A stretch of 64,000 nt of DNA from Rhodoferax sp. (GCF_028689295.1 NZ_JAQTWL010000002.1:124001-188000), one strand, 5' to 3'. Shown: positions 1 to 11,183, counted from the stretch's first letter. Program-made: numbers and translations. The notes: generated from the sequence alone by a model not told the origin.

Positions 1-440
1 GGGCCGTGCGCATCGGCAACGATGTTGAGATTGGTGCCAACACCTGCATTGACCGCGGTGCTCTGCAGGACACGGTGATTGAAGACGGCGTGAAGCTCGA
101 CAATCTGATCCAGATTGCCCACAACGTGCACATTGGCCGACACACCGCCATGGCTGGCTGTGCCGGCGTGGCAGGCAGTGCCACCATTGGCGCCCATTGC
201 ACGGTGGGCGGCAGTGCCAATGTGCTGGGCCATTTGACGCTGGCCGATGGCGTGAATATTTCTGCGGGTTCCATGGTGATGCGCTCCATCACCAAGCCGG
301 GTCACTATACCGGCATTTTTCCGATCGACGACAACGCGTCCTGGGAAAAGAATGCGGCAGCGCTCAAACAACTGGCCAACCTGCGTGAGCGCCTGCGTGC
401 GCTCGAGACGCAGCTCAAATCCGGACAAAATTCAAACTAA
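1..440 (+). CDS. lpxD: UDP-3-O-acylglucosamine N-acyltransferase LpxD, C-terminal part
   Basis: The gene is cut by the window edge; the frame is open from base 3 and about 145 C-terminal residues are visible. LpxD transfers a 3-hydroxyacyl chain from ACP to UDP-3-O-acylglucosamine, the third step of lipid A synthesis, in the cytosol. The fragment shows left-handed beta-helix hexapeptide repeats (for example [18 protein letters not shown] and [13 protein letters not shown]) with the catalytic His-containing IAHNVHIG segment, then a C-terminal helix ([15 protein letters not shown]). fabZ and lpxA follow on the same strand, 12 nt and 10 nt apart, in the classical lpxD-fabZ-lpxA-lpxB order. An internal GTG at 6 is not a real start. 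Confidence 0.95.
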   Translation, partial: AVRIGNDVEIGANTCIDRGALQDTVIEDGVKLDNLIQIAHNVHIGRHTAMAGCAGVAGSATIGAHCTVGGSANVLGHLTLADGVNISAGSMVMRSITKPGHYTGIFPIDDNASWEKNAAALKQLANLRERLRALETQLKSGQNSN

Positions 441-452
441 GGACATTCCCCG

Positions 453-890
453 ATGGATATTCACAAAATTCTCACCAAGCTGCCGCACCGCTACCCGTTT
501 TTGCTGGTCGACCGGGTGCTCGAAATCGACAAGGGCAAGACCATCAAGGCGCTGAAGAATGTCACCATCAACGAGCCCTTTTTTCAGGGCCATTTCCCTT
601 ACCGGCCGGTGATGCCGGGCGTGCTGATGCTTGAAGCCTTGGCCCAGGCGTCCGCCTTGCTGGCTTTCGATGCCATGGACTCCGGCGCCACCGAGGACAA
701 GGTCTATTACTTTGCCGGCATGGAAGGAGTGCGCTTCAAGCGGCCGGTCGAGCCCGGCGACCAGTTGATCCTGGAAGCAACGCTTTTGCGCATGAAATCC
801 GGCATTTTCAAGTTCCAGACGCGCGCTTTGGTCGATGGCGTGATCGCCGTGGAGGCTGAACTCACCTGCGCTTTCCGCAAGATCGTCTGA
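453..890 (+). CDS. fabZ: 3-hydroxyacyl-ACP dehydratase FabZ
   Basis: FabZ dehydrates beta-hydroxyacyl-ACP to trans-2-enoyl-ACP in the fatty acid elongation cycle. The 145-residue product is a standard-length hot-dog protein. It has the N-terminal [13 protein letters not shown] motif, the catalytic His47 in FFQGHFP and the catalytic Glu61 in [12 protein letters not shown]. The start is supported by AAGGA about 8 nt upstream of the ATG. It lies between lpxD and lpxA, where competition with LpxA for hydroxymyristoyl-ACP links fatty acid and lipid A synthesis. Confidence 0.97.
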   Translation: MDIHKILTKLPHRYPFLLVDRVLEIDKGKTIKALKNVTINEPFFQGHFPYRPVMPGVLMLEALAQASALLAFDAMDSGATEDKVYYFAGMEGVRFKRPVEPGDQLILEATLLRMKSGIFKFQTRALVDGVIAVEAELTCAFRKIV

Positions 891-900
891 GGGTGCTGCC

Positions 901-1695
901 TTGACTGCCATTCATCCCACCGCCATCATCGACCCGGCGGCCGAGCTGGACAGCACGGTGACGGTCGGGCCCTATACCGTCATCGGTCCGCACGTCAAAA
1001 TTGGTGCTGGCACCACCGTGGGCCCGCACTGCGTGCTCGAAGGCCACACCACCATTGGACGCGACAACCGCATTTTCCAGTTTGCCTCGCTCGGGGCAAT
1101 TCCCCAGGACAAAAAGTACGCCGGCGAGCCCTGCGAACTGGTTATCGGCGAGCGCAACACCATTCGCGAGTTTTGCACTTTCAACATCGGCTCGCCGGCC
1201 GATGTGGGCGTGACCCGGGTGGGTGATGACAACTGGCTGATGGCCTATGTGCATCTGGCGCATGACTGCCAGGTCGGCAGCAATACCATCTTTGCCAACA
1301 ACTCGACCCTGGCCGGCCACGTGCATGTGGGTGATTGGGCCATTCTGGCCGGCTTTACCATGGTGCACCAGTTCGTCAGGATCGGCGCCCACAGCATGAC
1401 GGCCATTTGCTCGGTGCTGCTGGCCGACCTGCCACCGTTTGTCATGTGCCAGGGGCAACCGGCGGTGGCGCGCTCGATGAACTTTGAGGGCTTGCGCCGG
1501 CGCGGTTTTTCGCCCGAGCGCATTAGTGTCGTCAAAGCCATGCACAAGGCCTTGTACCGGCGTGACCTGACACTGCAAGCCGCCCAGGAGAGCATCGCCG
1601 ATTTGAGACAAGCGCACGCGGAATCAGAGCCGGATGTGCAGATGATGCTCTCGTTCCTGGCTCAGACATCGCCCCAGCGCGGCATCGTGCGCTGA
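901..1695 (+). CDS. lpxA: UDP-N-acetylglucosamine acyltransferase LpxA
   Basis: LpxA performs the first step of lipid A synthesis, 3-O-acylation of UDP-GlcNAc. The 264-residue protein is full length, with a hexapeptide-repeat beta-helix over the first two thirds. His118 and His121 sit in the [13 protein letters not shown] motif; His121 corresponds to the catalytic His125 of the E. coli enzyme. The C-terminal helical domain includes the motif [14 protein letters not shown]. Translation starts at a TTG 10 nt after the fabZ stop; this start puts the [12 protein letters not shown] motif at the N terminus, as in the family. Confidence 0.96.
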   Translation: MTAIHPTAIIDPAAELDSTVTVGPYTVIGPHVKIGAGTTVGPHCVLEGHTTIGRDNRIFQFASLGAIPQDKKYAGEPCELVIGERNTIREFCTFNIGSPADVGVTRVGDDNWLMAYVHLAHDCQVGSNTIFANNSTLAGHVHVGDWAILAGFTMVHQFVRIGAHSMTAICSVLLADLPPFVMCQGQPAVARSMNFEGLRRRGFSPERISVVKAMHKALYRRDLTLQAAQESIADLRQAHAESEPDVQMMLSFLAQTSPQRGIVR

Positions 1696-1698
1696 GCC

Positions 1699-2856
1699 TT
1701 GTCCTGCGCCATGCAAGCCGCCCTGGTCGCTGGTGAAACGTCTGGCGACCTGCTCGCAGGCTTGCTGCTTGATGGCCTGAAGTTGCGCTGGCCCGGATTG
1801 CAATCGGTTGGCATTGGCGGCCCGCAGATGGCACAGCGTGGGTTTGAGGCCTGGTGGCCGCACGACAAGCTGGCGGTGCACGGGTTCAGCTGGGAGGTGC
1901 TGCGCCGTTACCGCGAGATTCTCGGGATACGCAATCAGCTCAAGGCACGTCTGCTGCAGCATCGCCCGGATGTTTTCATTGGTGTGGACGCGCCTGATTT
2001 CAATCTGGACCTTGAAGCCGCTTTGCGGGCCCAGGGCATCAAGACCGTGCATTTCGTCTGCCCGTCCATCTGGGCCTGGCGGCCCGAGCGGGTTGAGAAG
2101 ATCAGGCGCAGTGCCGACCATGTGCTGTGTATTTTTCCGTTCGAGCCGGCCCTGCTCGCAGCCCATGGCGTTGCCGCCAGCTACGTCGGCCATCCACTGG
2201 CCAGCGTGATTCCGATGCAACCCGACCAAGCGGCGGCGCGCGCCACGTTGGGGCTGGCCGGGCAGGACGCGGTGGTGGCCCTGCTGCCGGGCAGCCGAGC
2301 ATCTGAAATTGCCTATTTGGCCGGTCACTTTTTTCAGGCGGCCAAGCTGATCCGGCAAGCCCGGCCGGCAACCAAATTCATCGTGCCCGTGGTGGCTGAC
2401 CGCCAGGCCCAGGTCACTGCGGTGCTCGCGGCCAGCGGCATGAACGACCAAGTGCAACTGGTCATGGGCCAGTCTCACTCAGTGCTCGCAGCCTGCGATG
2501 TCACCCTGATCGCCAGCGGCACCGCCACCTTGGAGGCAGCGCTGTTCAAGCGCCCGATGGTGATCGCCTACCGCATGGGCGCACTCTCCTGGTTGCTCAT
2601 GCGGCGCAAACGGCTGCAGCCCTGGGTCGGATTGCCCAATATCCTGTGCCGTGATTTTGTCGTGCCTGAACTTCTGCAGGAGGCCGCCACGCCGGTCGCG
2701 CTGGCACAGGAAGTTTTATGCTGGCTCGACGCCAAGACCCATGCGCCTGAGAAAATACGCGCCCTTGAACAACGCTTTGGCGCGCTGCACGTCGAGTTGC
2801 AACGCGACACACCACAACTTGCTGCCCATGCCATCGCGCAACTCCTTTCCAACTAA
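1699..2856 (+). CDS. lpxB: Lipid-A-disaccharide synthase LpxB
   Basis: LpxB is a GT19 glycosyltransferase that joins UDP-diacylglucosamine and lipid X to make the tetraacyl disaccharide. The product is 385 residues from TTG 1699, or 381 from ATG 1711. It contains the N-terminal [11 protein letters not shown] motif, [25 protein letters not shown] and the C-terminal [20 protein letters not shown] nucleotide-sugar site. The start is 3 nt after the lpxA stop. [13 protein letters not shown] from the ATG matches the family N terminus better, so the TTG is uncertain. Confidence 0.95.
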   Translation: MSCAMQAALVAGETSGDLLAGLLLDGLKLRWPGLQSVGIGGPQMAQRGFEAWWPHDKLAVHGFSWEVLRRYREILGIRNQLKARLLQHRPDVFIGVDAPDFNLDLEAALRAQGIKTVHFVCPSIWAWRPERVEKIRRSADHVLCIFPFEPALLAAHGVAASYVGHPLASVIPMQPDQAAARATLGLAGQDAVVALLPGSRASEIAYLAGHFFQAAKLIRQARPATKFIVPVVADRQAQVTAVLAASGMNDQVQLVMGQSHSVLAACDVTLIASGTATLEAALFKRPMVIAYRMGALSWLLMRRKRLQPWVGLPNILCRDFVVPELLQEAATPVALAQEVLCWLDAKTHAPEKIRALEQRFGALHVELQRDTPQLAAHAIAQLLSN

Positions 2857-2929
2857 ATCTGGCGCTGGCAAATTGGCTGAGCTGCGTGCAGCGCCTCCCG
2901 CCGGGCGGCGCGCCCATCCGCCAGCCAGC

Positions 2930-3535
2930 ATGCAACAGATCGCCCTGCAATGGGGCGTGAACTGCCTGATTGCCGGTGTGGACGAGGTGGGTCGTGGTCC
3001 GCTGGCCGGTCCGGTGGTGGCCGCTGCCGTGATTCTGGATGACCTGCAGCCGATCAAGGGTCTGGGCGACTCCAAAAAACTCACGGCCCGCAAGCGCGAG
3101 CTTTTGTTCGAAGAAATCCGTGCCAAGGCGCTGTGCTTTGCCGTGGCGCAAGCCAGCGTGCAGGAGATCGATGCACTCAACATTTTGCAGGCCACCCTAC
3201 TGGCGATGCGCCGTGCGGTGGAAGGCTTGCGCCTGAGCCCGAAGCTGGTGCTGGTCGATGGCAACCGCCTGCCGGTGTTGCCCGTGCGCGCCGAAGCCAT
3301 CGTCAAGGGCGACGCGCTGGTGGCAGCGATTTCGGCCGCATCGATTCTGGCCAAGGTCACGCGTGACCGCTGGTGCGTCGAATTCGACCTACAGTATCCC
3401 CAATATGGTTTTGCCCAGCACAAAGGCTACGGCACGGCATTGCATCTGGCGGCCCTGCAAGCGCACGGTGCCTGTCCATTGCACCGCACCAGCTTCAGGC
3501 CAGTGAACGAGACCTTGAGGGGAGCGAAGCCATGA
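2930..3535 (+). CDS. rnhB: Ribonuclease HII
   Basis: RNase HII cuts the RNA strand of RNA-DNA hybrids and removes misincorporated ribonucleotides. From ATG 2930 the protein has 201 residues, the usual length. The first catalytic pair is in [16 protein letters not shown], with a second acidic residue in LVLVDGN and the closing HKGYGT motif. The frame is open further upstream. An ATG at 2828 would add 34 Arg/Pro-rich residues overlapping lpxB, so I chose the later start by family length. rnhB follows lpxB in many proteobacterial lpx operons and overlaps the next gene by ATGA. Confidence 0.92.
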   Translation: MQQIALQWGVNCLIAGVDEVGRGPLAGPVVAAAVILDDLQPIKGLGDSKKLTARKRELLFEEIRAKALCFAVAQASVQEIDALNILQATLLAMRRAVEGLRLSPKLVLVDGNRLPVLPVRAEAIVKGDALVAAISAASILAKVTRDRWCVEFDLQYPQYGFAQHKGYGTALHLAALQAHGACPLHRTSFRPVNETLRGAKP

Positions 3536-4335
3536 CGACGCCCGAGGTACTGCACATCAACTCCCGGGATAACGCCCTTGTCAAAGACCTCAAGCGGCTC
3601 GCGCATGGCTCCACCGACTACCGCAAGCAACAGCGCATCTGGGCCGAGGGCGACCACCTGGTGCGCGCCGCCCTGGGTCGAGGTGTGCAACCCGTCCTGG
3701 GCATCTTTGCGGCGTCCTATTGGCCTTTGGCCGCCGCCTCCTATACCCGTTCAGCCTTGAAAAATGTCGTCATTTCAGATGACCTGTTTGACGCCATCAG
3801 CTCGCTGGAGTCGCCAGCCCGCATGGGTTTCGTCTTCGACCTGGCGCCGGCACCAGCGCTCCAGCCGGGGGTTGCCAGCGTGATTCTGGACCGGGTGCAG
3901 GATGCCGGCAATGTTGGCTCGATCCTGCGAAGCGCTTCTGCCTTTGGCTTCAAGCAGATCATCGCCCTCAAAGGCACGGCAGCGCTATGGTCGCCAAAGG
4001 TTTTGCGCGCCGGCATGGGCGCGCACTGGGGGCTGCAACTGATCGAGGGCGCTGAACTCGGCCCGCTCACGGCGCTCACCGTGCCACTGCTGGTGACCAG
4101 TTCGCATCGTGGCAGCTATTTACACCATGCTCTCTTGAATCAGGAACTGCCGTGGCCCTGTGCATGGGCCTTGGGCCACGAAGGGCAGGGCGTTTGTGCG
4201 GAACTGGAGGCGCGCGCCACCGGCCATGTGCGCATTGCCCAACCCGGCGGCGAAGAGTCGCTCAACGTCGGCGCCGCCGCTGCCATTTGTCTGCATGCCA
4301 GTGCCACCGCAGGCCTGTCCAAGGGTTGTCCCTAG
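3532..4335 (+). CDS. TrmH/SpoU-family RNA 2'-O-methyltransferase
   Basis: This is a SAM-dependent ribose methyltransferase of the SPOUT superfamily, probably acting on rRNA (RlmB-like) or tRNA; the exact target cannot be read from sequence. The 267 residues comprise an N-terminal substrate-binding domain (roughly 1-105) and the C-terminal knotted catalytic domain. The three SpoU motifs are present: [24 protein letters not shown] and the closing [18 protein letters not shown]. The start ATG overlaps the rnhB stop (ATGA), so the two are probably translationally coupled. Confidence 0.9.
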   Translation: MTTPEVLHINSRDNALVKDLKRLAHGSTDYRKQQRIWAEGDHLVRAALGRGVQPVLGIFAASYWPLAAASYTRSALKNVVISDDLFDAISSLESPARMGFVFDLAPAPALQPGVASVILDRVQDAGNVGSILRSASAFGFKQIIALKGTAALWSPKVLRAGMGAHWGLQLIEGAELGPLTALTVPLLVTSSHRGSYLHHALLNQELPWPCAWALGHEGQGVCAELEARATGHVRIAQPGGEESLNVGAAAAICLHASATAGLSKGCP

Positions 4336-4343
4336 GCTATAAT
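4315..4343 (+). promoter_or_regulatory. Candidate sigma70 promoter for carA
   Basis: A consensus TATAAT at 4338-4343 lies 17 nt after CTGTCC (4315-4320), a weak -35 hexamer. It overlaps the end of the preceding methyltransferase gene, leaving a carA leader of about 115 nt. No clear arginine or pyrimidine operator was recognised in it. Confidence 0.45.
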
Positions 4344-4465
4344 TCGGGTCAATTTCGCACCCGCGTACGCTCACCGCAGCGGCCCAGCCCCATCCCAGTC
4401 AGCAGTCGCTTCAGGAAGCCATTCCTGTGTGTTTGGGCGTACCCGTAACCATTTCGGAGAACCCA

Positions 4466-5653
4466 GTGCTTTTGTCTCTCAAGGGAAATACCCCACCGGC
4501 CATATTGGCGCTCGCAGACGGCACGGTCTATCTTGGCAATTCCATCGGGGCCACGGGTTCCACGGTCGGCGAGGTGGTGTTCAACACCTCGATGACCGGC
4601 TATCAGGAAATCCTGACCGACCCCAGCTATTGTCAGCAAATTGTCACTCTCACTTATCCGCACATTGGCAACTATGGTGTCAATGTGCAGGATGTGGAAT
4701 CTGACCGCGTTCACGCCGCTGGGCTGATCATCAAGGACCTGCCACTGCTGGCCTCCAACTTTCGTTCCACACAGTCGCTCGATGCCTACCTGCGCGAAAC
4801 AGGCACGGTCGCCATCGCCAATATCGACACACGCCAACTGACGCGCCAACTGCGCACCGAGGGCGCACAAAACGGCTGCATTCTGGCGCTGGCAGACGGC
4901 GAAGTTGCCACCCCGGCGGCCATCGACTGTGCCATTGCGCTGGCCAGGGCGGCACCCAGCATGGCTGGCCTGGATCTAGCCAAAGTGGTGAGCGCCAAGA
5001 TCGGTTATTGCTGGACGCAAACCGAATGGGCGCTGTTCAACCCGGAGCTCGGTGATCAGCCCGGTTTTGGCGAGCAGACCGCACCTCGTTTCCATGTCGT
5101 GGCATACGACTTCGGGGTCAAGAAAAATATCCTGCGCATGTTGGCCGAGCGCGGCTGCCGGGTCACCGTGGTGCCGGCGCAAACCTCGGCGGCCGATGTC
5201 TTGGCGCAGCAGCCCGACGGCATATTTTTGAGCAATGGCCCGGGTGACCCAGAACCATGCGATTACGCCATTGCCGCAGTTGCCAAACTGATCGACAGCG
5301 GAATTCCGACCTTCGGCATTTGCCTGGGGCACCAGATCATGGCGCTGGCCTCTGGTGCCAAGACCTTCAAGATGAAATTTGGCCACCATGGCGCCAACCA
5401 CCCAGTGAAAGACCTCAACACCGGACGCGTCAGCATCACCAGCCAGAACCACGGTTTTGCGGTCGATGAAAGAACCCTGCCTGCCAACCTGCGCGCCACC
5501 CACATCAGCCTGTTCGACGGCACGCTGCAAGGCTTGACGCGCACTGACCAACCTGCGTTCTGTTTTCAGGGGCATCCGGAAGCCTCGCCCGGTCCGCATG
5601 ACATTGGCTACCTGTTCGATCGCTTCGTGTCGGCCATGGAGTCGCGCGGATGA
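4466..5653 (+). CDS. carA: Carbamoyl-phosphate synthase small (glutaminase) subunit
   Basis: CarA hydrolyses glutamine and channels ammonia to CarB for carbamoyl phosphate, a precursor of arginine and pyrimidines. The 395-residue protein has the N-terminal CPSase_sm domain ([35 protein letters not shown]) and a C-terminal class I glutaminase. The nucleophile Cys286 is in FGICLGHQ and the His-Glu pair in [14 protein letters not shown] 4466 is preferred over an upstream GTG at 4427 because GGAGA stands 6 nt before it and the family N terminus fits. The stop overlaps the start of the exporter gene. Confidence 0.95.
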   Translation: MLLSLKGNTPPAILALADGTVYLGNSIGATGSTVGEVVFNTSMTGYQEILTDPSYCQQIVTLTYPHIGNYGVNVQDVESDRVHAAGLIIKDLPLLASNFRSTQSLDAYLRETGTVAIANIDTRQLTRQLRTEGAQNGCILALADGEVATPAAIDCAIALARAAPSMAGLDLAKVVSAKIGYCWTQTEWALFNPELGDQPGFGEQTAPRFHVVAYDFGVKKNILRMLAERGCRVTVVPAQTSAADVLAQQPDGIFLSNGPGDPEPCDYAIAAVAKLIDSGIPTFGICLGHQIMALASGAKTFKMKFGHHGANHPVKDLNTGRVSITSQNHGFAVDERTLPANLRATHISLFDGTLQGLTRTDQPAFCFQGHPEASPGPHDIGYLFDRFVSAMESRG

Positions 5654-6339
5654 GCTTTTATGGCGTAACCGATATCTGGACCTACGTGATTGGCGCCTTT
5701 GGCATCATTTTGCTGCCCGGTCCCAATTCGCTGTATGTCCTGTCGGTGGCGACTGCGCGGGGAGTGCGCGCCGGTTTTCAAGGCGCTTACGGCGTGTTTG
5801 TCGGGGACACCATTTTGCTGCTGTGTACCGCGCTGGGCGCGGCCGGTGTGCTACGCACCTACCCGGCCATGTTCATGGTGGTCAAGTATGTTGGCGCCGC
5901 CTATCTGGCTTGGGTGGGTTTCAATTTGCTGCGCGCGGCACTTGTCGGTTTGCGTTCGCAGTCCGATGCGCTGGCAAGCGTTTCTGGTGCAACGGTCCCT
6001 CTCGGGTCCAGCGCGGCAACCGACGCCGCCCATTTACAGCGGCCGTTTCGCCGCGCCCTGGTGATCAGCCTGCTCAATCCGAAAGCCATTCTGTTTTTGC
6101 TGTCGTTCTTTGTGCAGTTCATCGATACCAGCTATGCCCATCCCGAAGTGCCGTTCCTGATTTTGAGCGCCATCCTGATGACTTTTAGCGCACTGTATCT
6201 GTCGGTGCTGATCGTCACTGGGGCCAAATTGGCGCAAGGCTTTGCCCAGCGCAAAAAGCTGTCGGCCGGGCTGTCGAGCCTGGTCGGCGGCCTGTTTTTG
6301 TGGTTCGGGGCCAAACTTGCTACCGCCAACCTGAATTGA
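5650..6339 (+). CDS. LysE/RhtB-family amino-acid exporter (LeuE-like)
   Basis: This is a predicted inner-membrane exporter of the LysE superfamily. The 229 residues form about six hydrophobic segments, with the family signature [24 protein letters not shown] near the N terminus. The sequence resembles LeuE, a leucine exporter, more than LysE, but the substrate is not determined. The gene overlaps the carA stop by ATGA and ends 25 nt before carB, so it sits inside the car operon, which is unusual for a transporter. A residue stretch near 100-135 with [10 protein letters not shown] is a likely cytoplasmic loop. Confidence 0.88.
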   Translation: MSFYGVTDIWTYVIGAFGIILLPGPNSLYVLSVATARGVRAGFQGAYGVFVGDTILLLCTALGAAGVLRTYPAMFMVVKYVGAAYLAWVGFNLLRAALVGLRSQSDALASVSGATVPLGSSAATDAAHLQRPFRRALVISLLNPKAILFLLSFFVQFIDTSYAHPEVPFLILSAILMTFSALYLSVLIVTGAKLAQGFAQRKKLSAGLSSLVGGLFLWFGAKLATANLN

Positions 6340-6364
6340 TAAAACAAGAGAGCAGTCCTTCAAC

Positions 6365-9300
6365 ATGCCAAAACGTACCGACCTCAAAAGCATCCTCATC
6401 ATTGGCGCCGGCCCGATCATCATTGGTCAGGCCTGCGAATTTGATTACTCCGGGGTACAAGCCTGCAAAGCGCTGCGCGAGGAGGGCTACAAGGTCATCC
6501 TGATCAATAGCAACCCGGCCACCATCATGACCGACCCGGCCACGGCGGATGTGACCTACATCGAGCCCATCACCTGGAAGACGGTCGAGAAAATTATCGC
6601 CAAAGAGCGACCGGACGCGATTTTGCCGACCATGGGCGGCCAGACCGCGCTGAACTGCGCGCTGGATTTGTGGCACAACGGCGTGCTGGACAAGTACACC
6701 GGCGCGGCCACGGGCATGCCGGTGGAACTGATCGGTGCCAAGCCCGAGGCCATCGACAAGGCCGAGGACCGCCTCAAGTTCAAAGATGCCATGACCAAGA
6801 TCGGTCTGGGCTCTGCGCGTTCCGGCATCGCCCACAGCATGGCTGAAGCTTGGGACGTGCAACGCACCGTGGGTTTCCCGACCGTGATCCGCCCCAGTTT
6901 CACACTGGGCGGCACCGGCGGCGGTATAGCCTACAACCCCGAAGAGTTCGAGGTGATCTGCAAACGTGGCCTGGAGGCTTCGCCCACCAACGAGTTGCTG
7001 ATTGAAGAGTCGTTGCTGGGTTGGAAAGAGTATGAGATGGAAGTGGTGCGCGACACCGCAGACAACTGCATCATCGTCTGCTCGATCGAAAATCTGGACC
7101 CGATGGGCGTGCACACGGGTGACTCGATTACCGTGGCCCCGGCGCAAACGCTGACCGACAAGGAATACCAGATTTTGCGCAACGCCAGCTTGGCGGTGCT
7201 GCGCGAAATTGGTGTGGACACCGGCGGCTCCAACGTGCAGTTTTCCATCAACCCCATTGACGGGCGCATGGTGGTGATCGAGATGAACCCGCGGGTAAGC
7301 CGCTCCAGCGCGCTGGCCTCCAAGGCGACGGGTTTCCCGATTGCCAAGGTGGCGGCCAAGCTGGCGGTGGGTTACACGCTCGACGAACTCAAGAATGAGA
7401 TCACCGGCGGCGCCACCCCGGCCAGCTTTGAGCCCAGCATTGACTATGTGGTCACCAAGATCCCGCGTTTTGCCTTCGAAAAATTCCCCGCTGCCGACAG
7501 CCGCCTCACCACCCAGATGAAGAGTGTGGGCGAGGTCATGGCGATGGGGCGCACTTTTCAAGAGTCGTTCCAAAAGGCCCTGCGCGGCCTGGAAGTGGGT
7601 GTCGATGGCATGAACGAAAAAACCCAGGACCGCGAGATTTTGGAGCGCGAACTTGGCGAGCCCGGCCCCGACCGCATCTGGTACGTGGGTGACGCCTTTG
7701 CCGCCGGCTGGAGCGTCGATGAGGTGTTCGACCTGACCAAAATTGACAAGTGGTTTTTGGTGCAGATCGAGCAGATCGTCAAGATCGAGCTGGAAATCGA
7801 ACACCTGCCGCAGCCGGCTGTCGGCACCGCGCTTGACAGCATTGATGCCGCCACGCTGCGCGCCTTGAAACAGAAAGGCTTTTCCGACCGGCGCCTGGCC
7901 AAACAGTTCAAGACCACTGACACGGCGGTGCGCGCGCGCCGCCATGCCCTGGGCGTGCGCCCGGTGTACAAGCGGGTAGACACCTGCGCGGCTGAATTTG
8001 CCACCAACACGGCCTACCTGTATTCCACCTATGAAGCTGAAGGGTCAGAGTGTGAAGCGGCGCCCACCAACAAGAAAAAAATCATGGTACTCGGCGGTGG
8101 TCCCAATCGCATCGGCCAGGGCATTGAATTTGATTATTGTTGCGTGCATGCGGCGCTGGCGATGCGCGAGGATGGTTACGAGACCATCATGGTCAACTGC
8201 AACCCCGAGACCGTCTCGACGGACTACGACACGTCGGATCGCCTCTACTTCGAGCCGCTGACGCTTGAAGACGTGCTGGAGATTGTCGACAAGGAAAAGC
8301 CTTTTGGCGTGATCGTGCAATACGGTGGTCAAACCCCCTTGAAGCTGGCACTCGACCTGGAAGCCAATGGGGTACCGATCATCGGCACCAGCCCTGACAT
8401 GATCGACGCCGCCGAAGACCGTGAACGTTTTCAGAAGCTGCTGCACCAGCTCAAATTGCGCCAGCCGCCCAACGCGACGGCCCGTACCGAGCCCGAGGCG
8501 CTGGAAAAAGCCGCCGAGCTTGGCTACCCGCTGGTGGTGCGCCCGAGCTATGTGCTGGGCGGCCGCGCCATGGAGATAGTGCATGAGCAGCGCGACCTGG
8601 AGCGCTACATGCGCGAGGCGGTCAAGGTAAGCCACGACTCGCCGGTGCTGCTGGACCGCTTTTTGAACGATGCCATCGAGTGCGACGTGGACTGCGTGCG
8701 CGATGCCGACGGCCAAACCTATATTGGCGGTGTCATGGAGCACATCGAGCAAGCGGGTGTGCACAGCGGCGACTCGGCCTGTTCGCTCCCGCCGTACAGC
8801 CTGTCTGCCGCGACCGTCACCGAAATCAAGCGCCAGACCGCCGCCATGGCGCACGCCTTGAACGTGGTGGGGCTGATGAATGTGCAATTTGCCATTCAGC
8901 ACCCGGATGGGCAGGACATGATCTTTGTGCTCGAAGTCAACCCGCGCGCTTCGCGCACAGTGCCCTTTGTCTCCAAAGCCACCGGCGTGCAGCTGGCCAA
9001 GGTGGCGGCGCGCTGCATGGTGGGGCAAACGCTGGCCTCTCAAGGCATCACGCGCGAGGTCGATCCGCCTTATTTCAGCGTCAAGGAAGCGGTGTTTCCG
9101 TTTGTCAAGTTTCCGGGTGTCGATACCATTCTGGGCCCCGAGATGAAGTCAACCGGCGAGGTGATGGGCGTTGGCAAGACCTTTGGCGAGGCCTTCGTCA
9201 AATCCCAAATGGGCGCTGGCTGCAAGTTGCCGCGGCCTTTCACCGCCACCGGCGAACCTACCGGCAAGGTGTTTTTATCCGTTAAAAACAGCGACAAGCC

Positions 9301-9667
9301 GCGTGCCATCGAGATTGCCAAGGCGCTGGCAGCCATGAATTTTGCCGTGGTGGCCACCAAGGGCTCTGCCGCCGCCATCAATGCAGCGGGCGTGACCTGC
9401 GGTGTGGTCAACAAGGTCACCGAAGGGCGCCCCCACATTGTGGACATGCTGAAGAACAACGAGATTGTGCTGGTCATCAACACGGTTGAAGAGCGCCGCA
9501 ATGCGATTGCCGACTCGCGCCAGATCCGCACCTCGGCCTTGCTCGCCCAAGTGACTACATTCACCACCATCGCCGGCGCCGAGGCGGCGGTGGAAGGCAT
9601 GCGCTACATGGATGCGTTGGATGTGATTTCGGTGCAGGAAATGCACGCACTTTTGCCACGGCCTTAA
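6365..9667 (+). CDS. carB: Carbamoyl-phosphate synthase large subunit
   Basis: CarB uses two ATP-grasp units to make carboxyphosphate and then carbamoyl phosphate. The 1100 residues show the duplicated architecture: first half from [18 protein letters not shown], oligomerisation domain in the middle, second half from [18 protein letters not shown], and a C-terminal MGS-like allosteric domain (about the last 140 residues, [17 protein letters not shown]). It is slightly longer than the E. coli enzyme (1073 residues). It follows the exporter gene by 25 nt and ends before a hairpin terminator. Confidence 0.97.
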   Translation: MPKRTDLKSILIIGAGPIIIGQACEFDYSGVQACKALREEGYKVILINSNPATIMTDPATADVTYIEPITWKTVEKIIAKERPDAILPTMGGQTALNCALDLWHNGVLDKYTGAATGMPVELIGAKPEAIDKAEDRLKFKDAMTKIGLGSARSGIAHSMAEAWDVQRTVGFPTVIRPSFTLGGTGGGIAYNPEEFEVICKRGLEASPTNELLIEESLLGWKEYEMEVVRDTADNCIIVCSIENLDPMGVHTGDSITVAPAQTLTDKEYQILRNASLAVLREIGVDTGGSNVQFSINPIDGRMVVIEMNPRVSRSSALASKATGFPIAKVAAKLAVGYTLDELKNEITGGATPASFEPSIDYVVTKIPRFAFEKFPAADSRLTTQMKSVGEVMAMGRTFQESFQKALRGLEVGVDGMNEKTQDREILERELGEPGPDRIWYVGDAFAAGWSVDEVFDLTKIDKWFLVQIEQIVKIELEIEHLPQPAVGTALDSIDAATLRALKQKGFSDRRLAKQFKTTDTAVRARRHALGVRPVYKRVDTCAAEFATNTAYLYSTYEAEGSECEAAPTNKKKIMVLGGGPNRIGQGIEFDYCCVHAALAMREDGYETIMVNCNPETVSTDYDTSDRLYFEPLTLEDVLEIVDKEKPFGVIVQYGGQTPLKLALDLEANGVPIIGTSPDMIDAAEDRERFQKLLHQLKLRQPPNATARTEPEALEKAAELGYPLVVRPSYVLGGRAMEIVHEQRDLERYMREAVKVSHDSPVLLDRFLNDAIECDVDCVRDADGQTYIGGVMEHIEQAGVHSGDSACSLPPYSLSAATVTEIKRQTAAMAHALNVVGLMNVQFAIQHPDGQDMIFVLEVNPRASRTVPFVSKATGVQLAKVAARCMVGQTLASQGITREVDPPYFSVKEAVFPFVKFPGVDTILGPEMKSTGEVMGVGKTFGEAFVKSQMGAGCKLPRPFTATGEPTGKVFLSVKNSDKPRAIEIAKALAAMNFAVVATKGSAAAINAAGVTCGVVNKVTEGRPHIVDMLKNNEIVLVINTVEERRNAIADSRQIRTSALLAQVTTFTTIAGAEAAVEGMRYMDALDVISVQEMHALLPRP

Positions 9668-9721
9668 CAAGCCGGGTCAATCCGTGGCTTGTCGCGATAT
9701 TCGCGGCATAATTCGAACCAT

Positions 9722-9755
9722 ACCGCCGGACGGCAACGTTCGGCGGTTTCATTTT
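9722..9755 (+). terminator. Rho-independent terminator after carB
   Basis: An 11-bp stem ACCGCCGGACG / CGTTCGGCGGT (one G-U pair) with a GCAA loop is followed by TTTCATTTT. It lies between carB and greA and would end the car transcript. Confidence 0.7.
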
Positions 9756-9783
9756 GTGATGTTACTTTTTTCCGGAGCTTGAT

Positions 9784-10260
9784 GTGGCGACCCTTCCTAT
9801 TACCAAACGTGGTGCAGACAAACTCAAGGCGGAACTGCATCAACTCAAAGCGTTTGAGCGCCCAGCGGTCATTAACGCTATTGCCGAGGCGCGCGCGCAG
9901 GGCGATTTGAGCGAAAACGCCGAATACGAGTCTGCCAAGGACAAGCAGGGTTTTGTCGAGGGGCGCATCAAGGAGATCGAGGGCAAGTTGTCGGCGGCGC
10001 AGATCATCGATCCGACTGAACTCCATGCCGATGGCCAAGTGGTGTTCGGCGCCACGGTGGAGCTTGAAGACGATGCCTCCGGACAAAAGGTGACGTATCA
10101 GATCGTCGGTGAAGACGAGGCCGACCTTAAGCTTGGCCTGATCAACATCAACAGCCCGATTGCGCGCGCCCTGATTGGCAAAGGAGAAGGTGACGCGGTT
10201 GAAGTGCAGGCACCCGGCGGCTTACGCCATTACGAAGTGGTGTCGGTCGGTTACCGCTGA
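9784..10260 (+). CDS. greA: Transcription elongation factor GreA
   Basis: GreA enters the secondary channel of RNA polymerase and stimulates cleavage of backtracked transcripts. The 158-residue protein is full length: an N-terminal coiled coil (about 1-75) with the acidic tip GDLSENAEYESAKD, and a C-terminal FKBP-like domain ending in HYEVVSVGYR. Translation starts at GTG 9784, with TCCGGAG upstream. The next gene starts directly after its stop codon. Confidence 0.96.
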   Translation: MATLPITKRGADKLKAELHQLKAFERPAVINAIAEARAQGDLSENAEYESAKDKQGFVEGRIKEIEGKLSAAQIIDPTELHADGQVVFGATVELEDDASGQKVTYQIVGEDEADLKLGLININSPIARALIGKGEGDAVEVQAPGGLRHYEVVSVGYR

Positions 10261-10680
10261 ATGTTGACTCGCAGTCAAGCCTTGTCGCCCTGGCTGGCGG
10301 CCTTGTGGTGGGGTAGCCTGACCACCCTGGGCGCGCTGGTGGTACCGATGTTGTTTGCGAATTTGCCAACGCTGGCCATGGCGGGCGCCATGGCGGCAAA
10401 GTTGTTCGCAGCGCAATCCTGGCTCAGCATCGGCTGCGGTGTTCTGCTGTTGCTGATTCACCGGCCAGGCCAGGCGCCAGGCCAAAACGGTCGATCCCAG
10501 GCCGTGCTCGTTTTTATACTGCTCGGGGTGCTTCTGGCGTTGCTATCTGAATTTGCGGTAGCGCCCAGAATTGTCAGCCGGGAGAATTTGCGCCTTTGGC
10601 ACAGCGTGGGCAGCGCGATGTTTGCGCTGCAGTGGCTGTGTGCCGGGGTGACGTTCTGGAAGTTGACGCGAAAGTCCTAG
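10261..10680 (+). CDS. DUF4149-type membrane protein
   Basis: This is an uncharacterised inner-membrane protein of 139 residues with about four hydrophobic segments (ALWWGSLTTLGALVVPMLF, LSIGCGVLLLLI, AVLVFILLGVLLALL, MFALQWLCAGVTFW). The pattern fits the DUF4149 family common in Comamonadaceae next to greA. The ATG follows the greA TGA without a gap, so it is almost certainly translated from the same transcript. No catalytic motif is visible and no function is proposed. Confidence 0.75.
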   Translation: MLTRSQALSPWLAALWWGSLTTLGALVVPMLFANLPTLAMAGAMAAKLFAAQSWLSIGCGVLLLLIHRPGQAPGQNGRSQAVLVFILLGVLLALLSEFAVAPRIVSRENLRLWHSVGSAMFALQWLCAGVTFWKLTRKS

Positions 10681-10709
10681 TCGGTTGAGGACAGAGCAAC
10701 TTCACTCTG

Positions 10710-11183
10710 TCAGTTTTGGTTGCGTTTCTTGATGCTGACCTGCTTGGGCTTGGAGCGTTTGACTTGGCCGCCTGAGGTCAGGCGCTGGTTGCCGAGCACG
10801 CGCAGGGTTTTGACCTCGGGGCGCTGGCCGCCGCGGGTGCTGTACTTGAGCACCTTGACGTCGCGCGGACCGGGCATGCGCTCTTCGCCAGCGGTTTTTT
10901 CGCGCTCAGGTTTAGGCCGCCACAGCACCAGCAGTTTGCCGATATGCTGGATAGGCGCAGCGTTCAGTTCATCGGCCAGGGTATGAAACATGGCTTCGCG
11001 GGCGGCGCGGTCATCGGAAAAGACGCGCACCTTGATGAGGCCGTGGGCATTGAGCGCCGCGTCGGTTTCTTTTTTGACGGCAGCGGTTAGGCCGTCGCCA
11101 CCCACCATGACCACGGGGTCGAGGTGGTGGGCTTCGGCCCGGTGAACTTTGCGTTGGGCGGGGGTCAGTTGAATTTGGGACAT
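10710..11183 (-). CDS. yhbY: YhbY-family RNA-binding protein (CRM domain)
   Basis: YhbY proteins carry a CRS1_YhbY (CRM) RNA-binding domain and associate with pre-50S ribosomal particles. Residues 1-95 of this 157-residue product form the domain (LTPAQRKVHRAEAHHLDPVVMVGGDGLT, then the GKLLVLWRPKPE end). A basic low-complexity tail rich in Lys/Arg/Gly follows. ATG 11183 was chosen because the upstream extension in the same frame does not look like the family. It is divergent from rlmE, whose ATG is 37 nt away, so both promoters share a short interval. Confidence 0.85.
   Translation of the reverse strand: MSQIQLTPAQRKVHRAEAHHLDPVVMVGGDGLTAAVKKETDAALNAHGLIKVRVFSDDRAAREAMFHTLADELNAAPIQHIGKLLVLWRPKPEREKTAGEERMPGPRDVKVLKYSTRGGQRPEVKTLRVLGNQRLTSGGQVKRSKPKQVSIKKRNQN

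Noticed and set aside
6320-7945. 541-codon minus-strand frame opposite carB
   Set aside because: Shadow of carB in a GC-rich genome; no ribosome-binding site or domain, and its composition is His/Gly-rich as typical of antisense frames.
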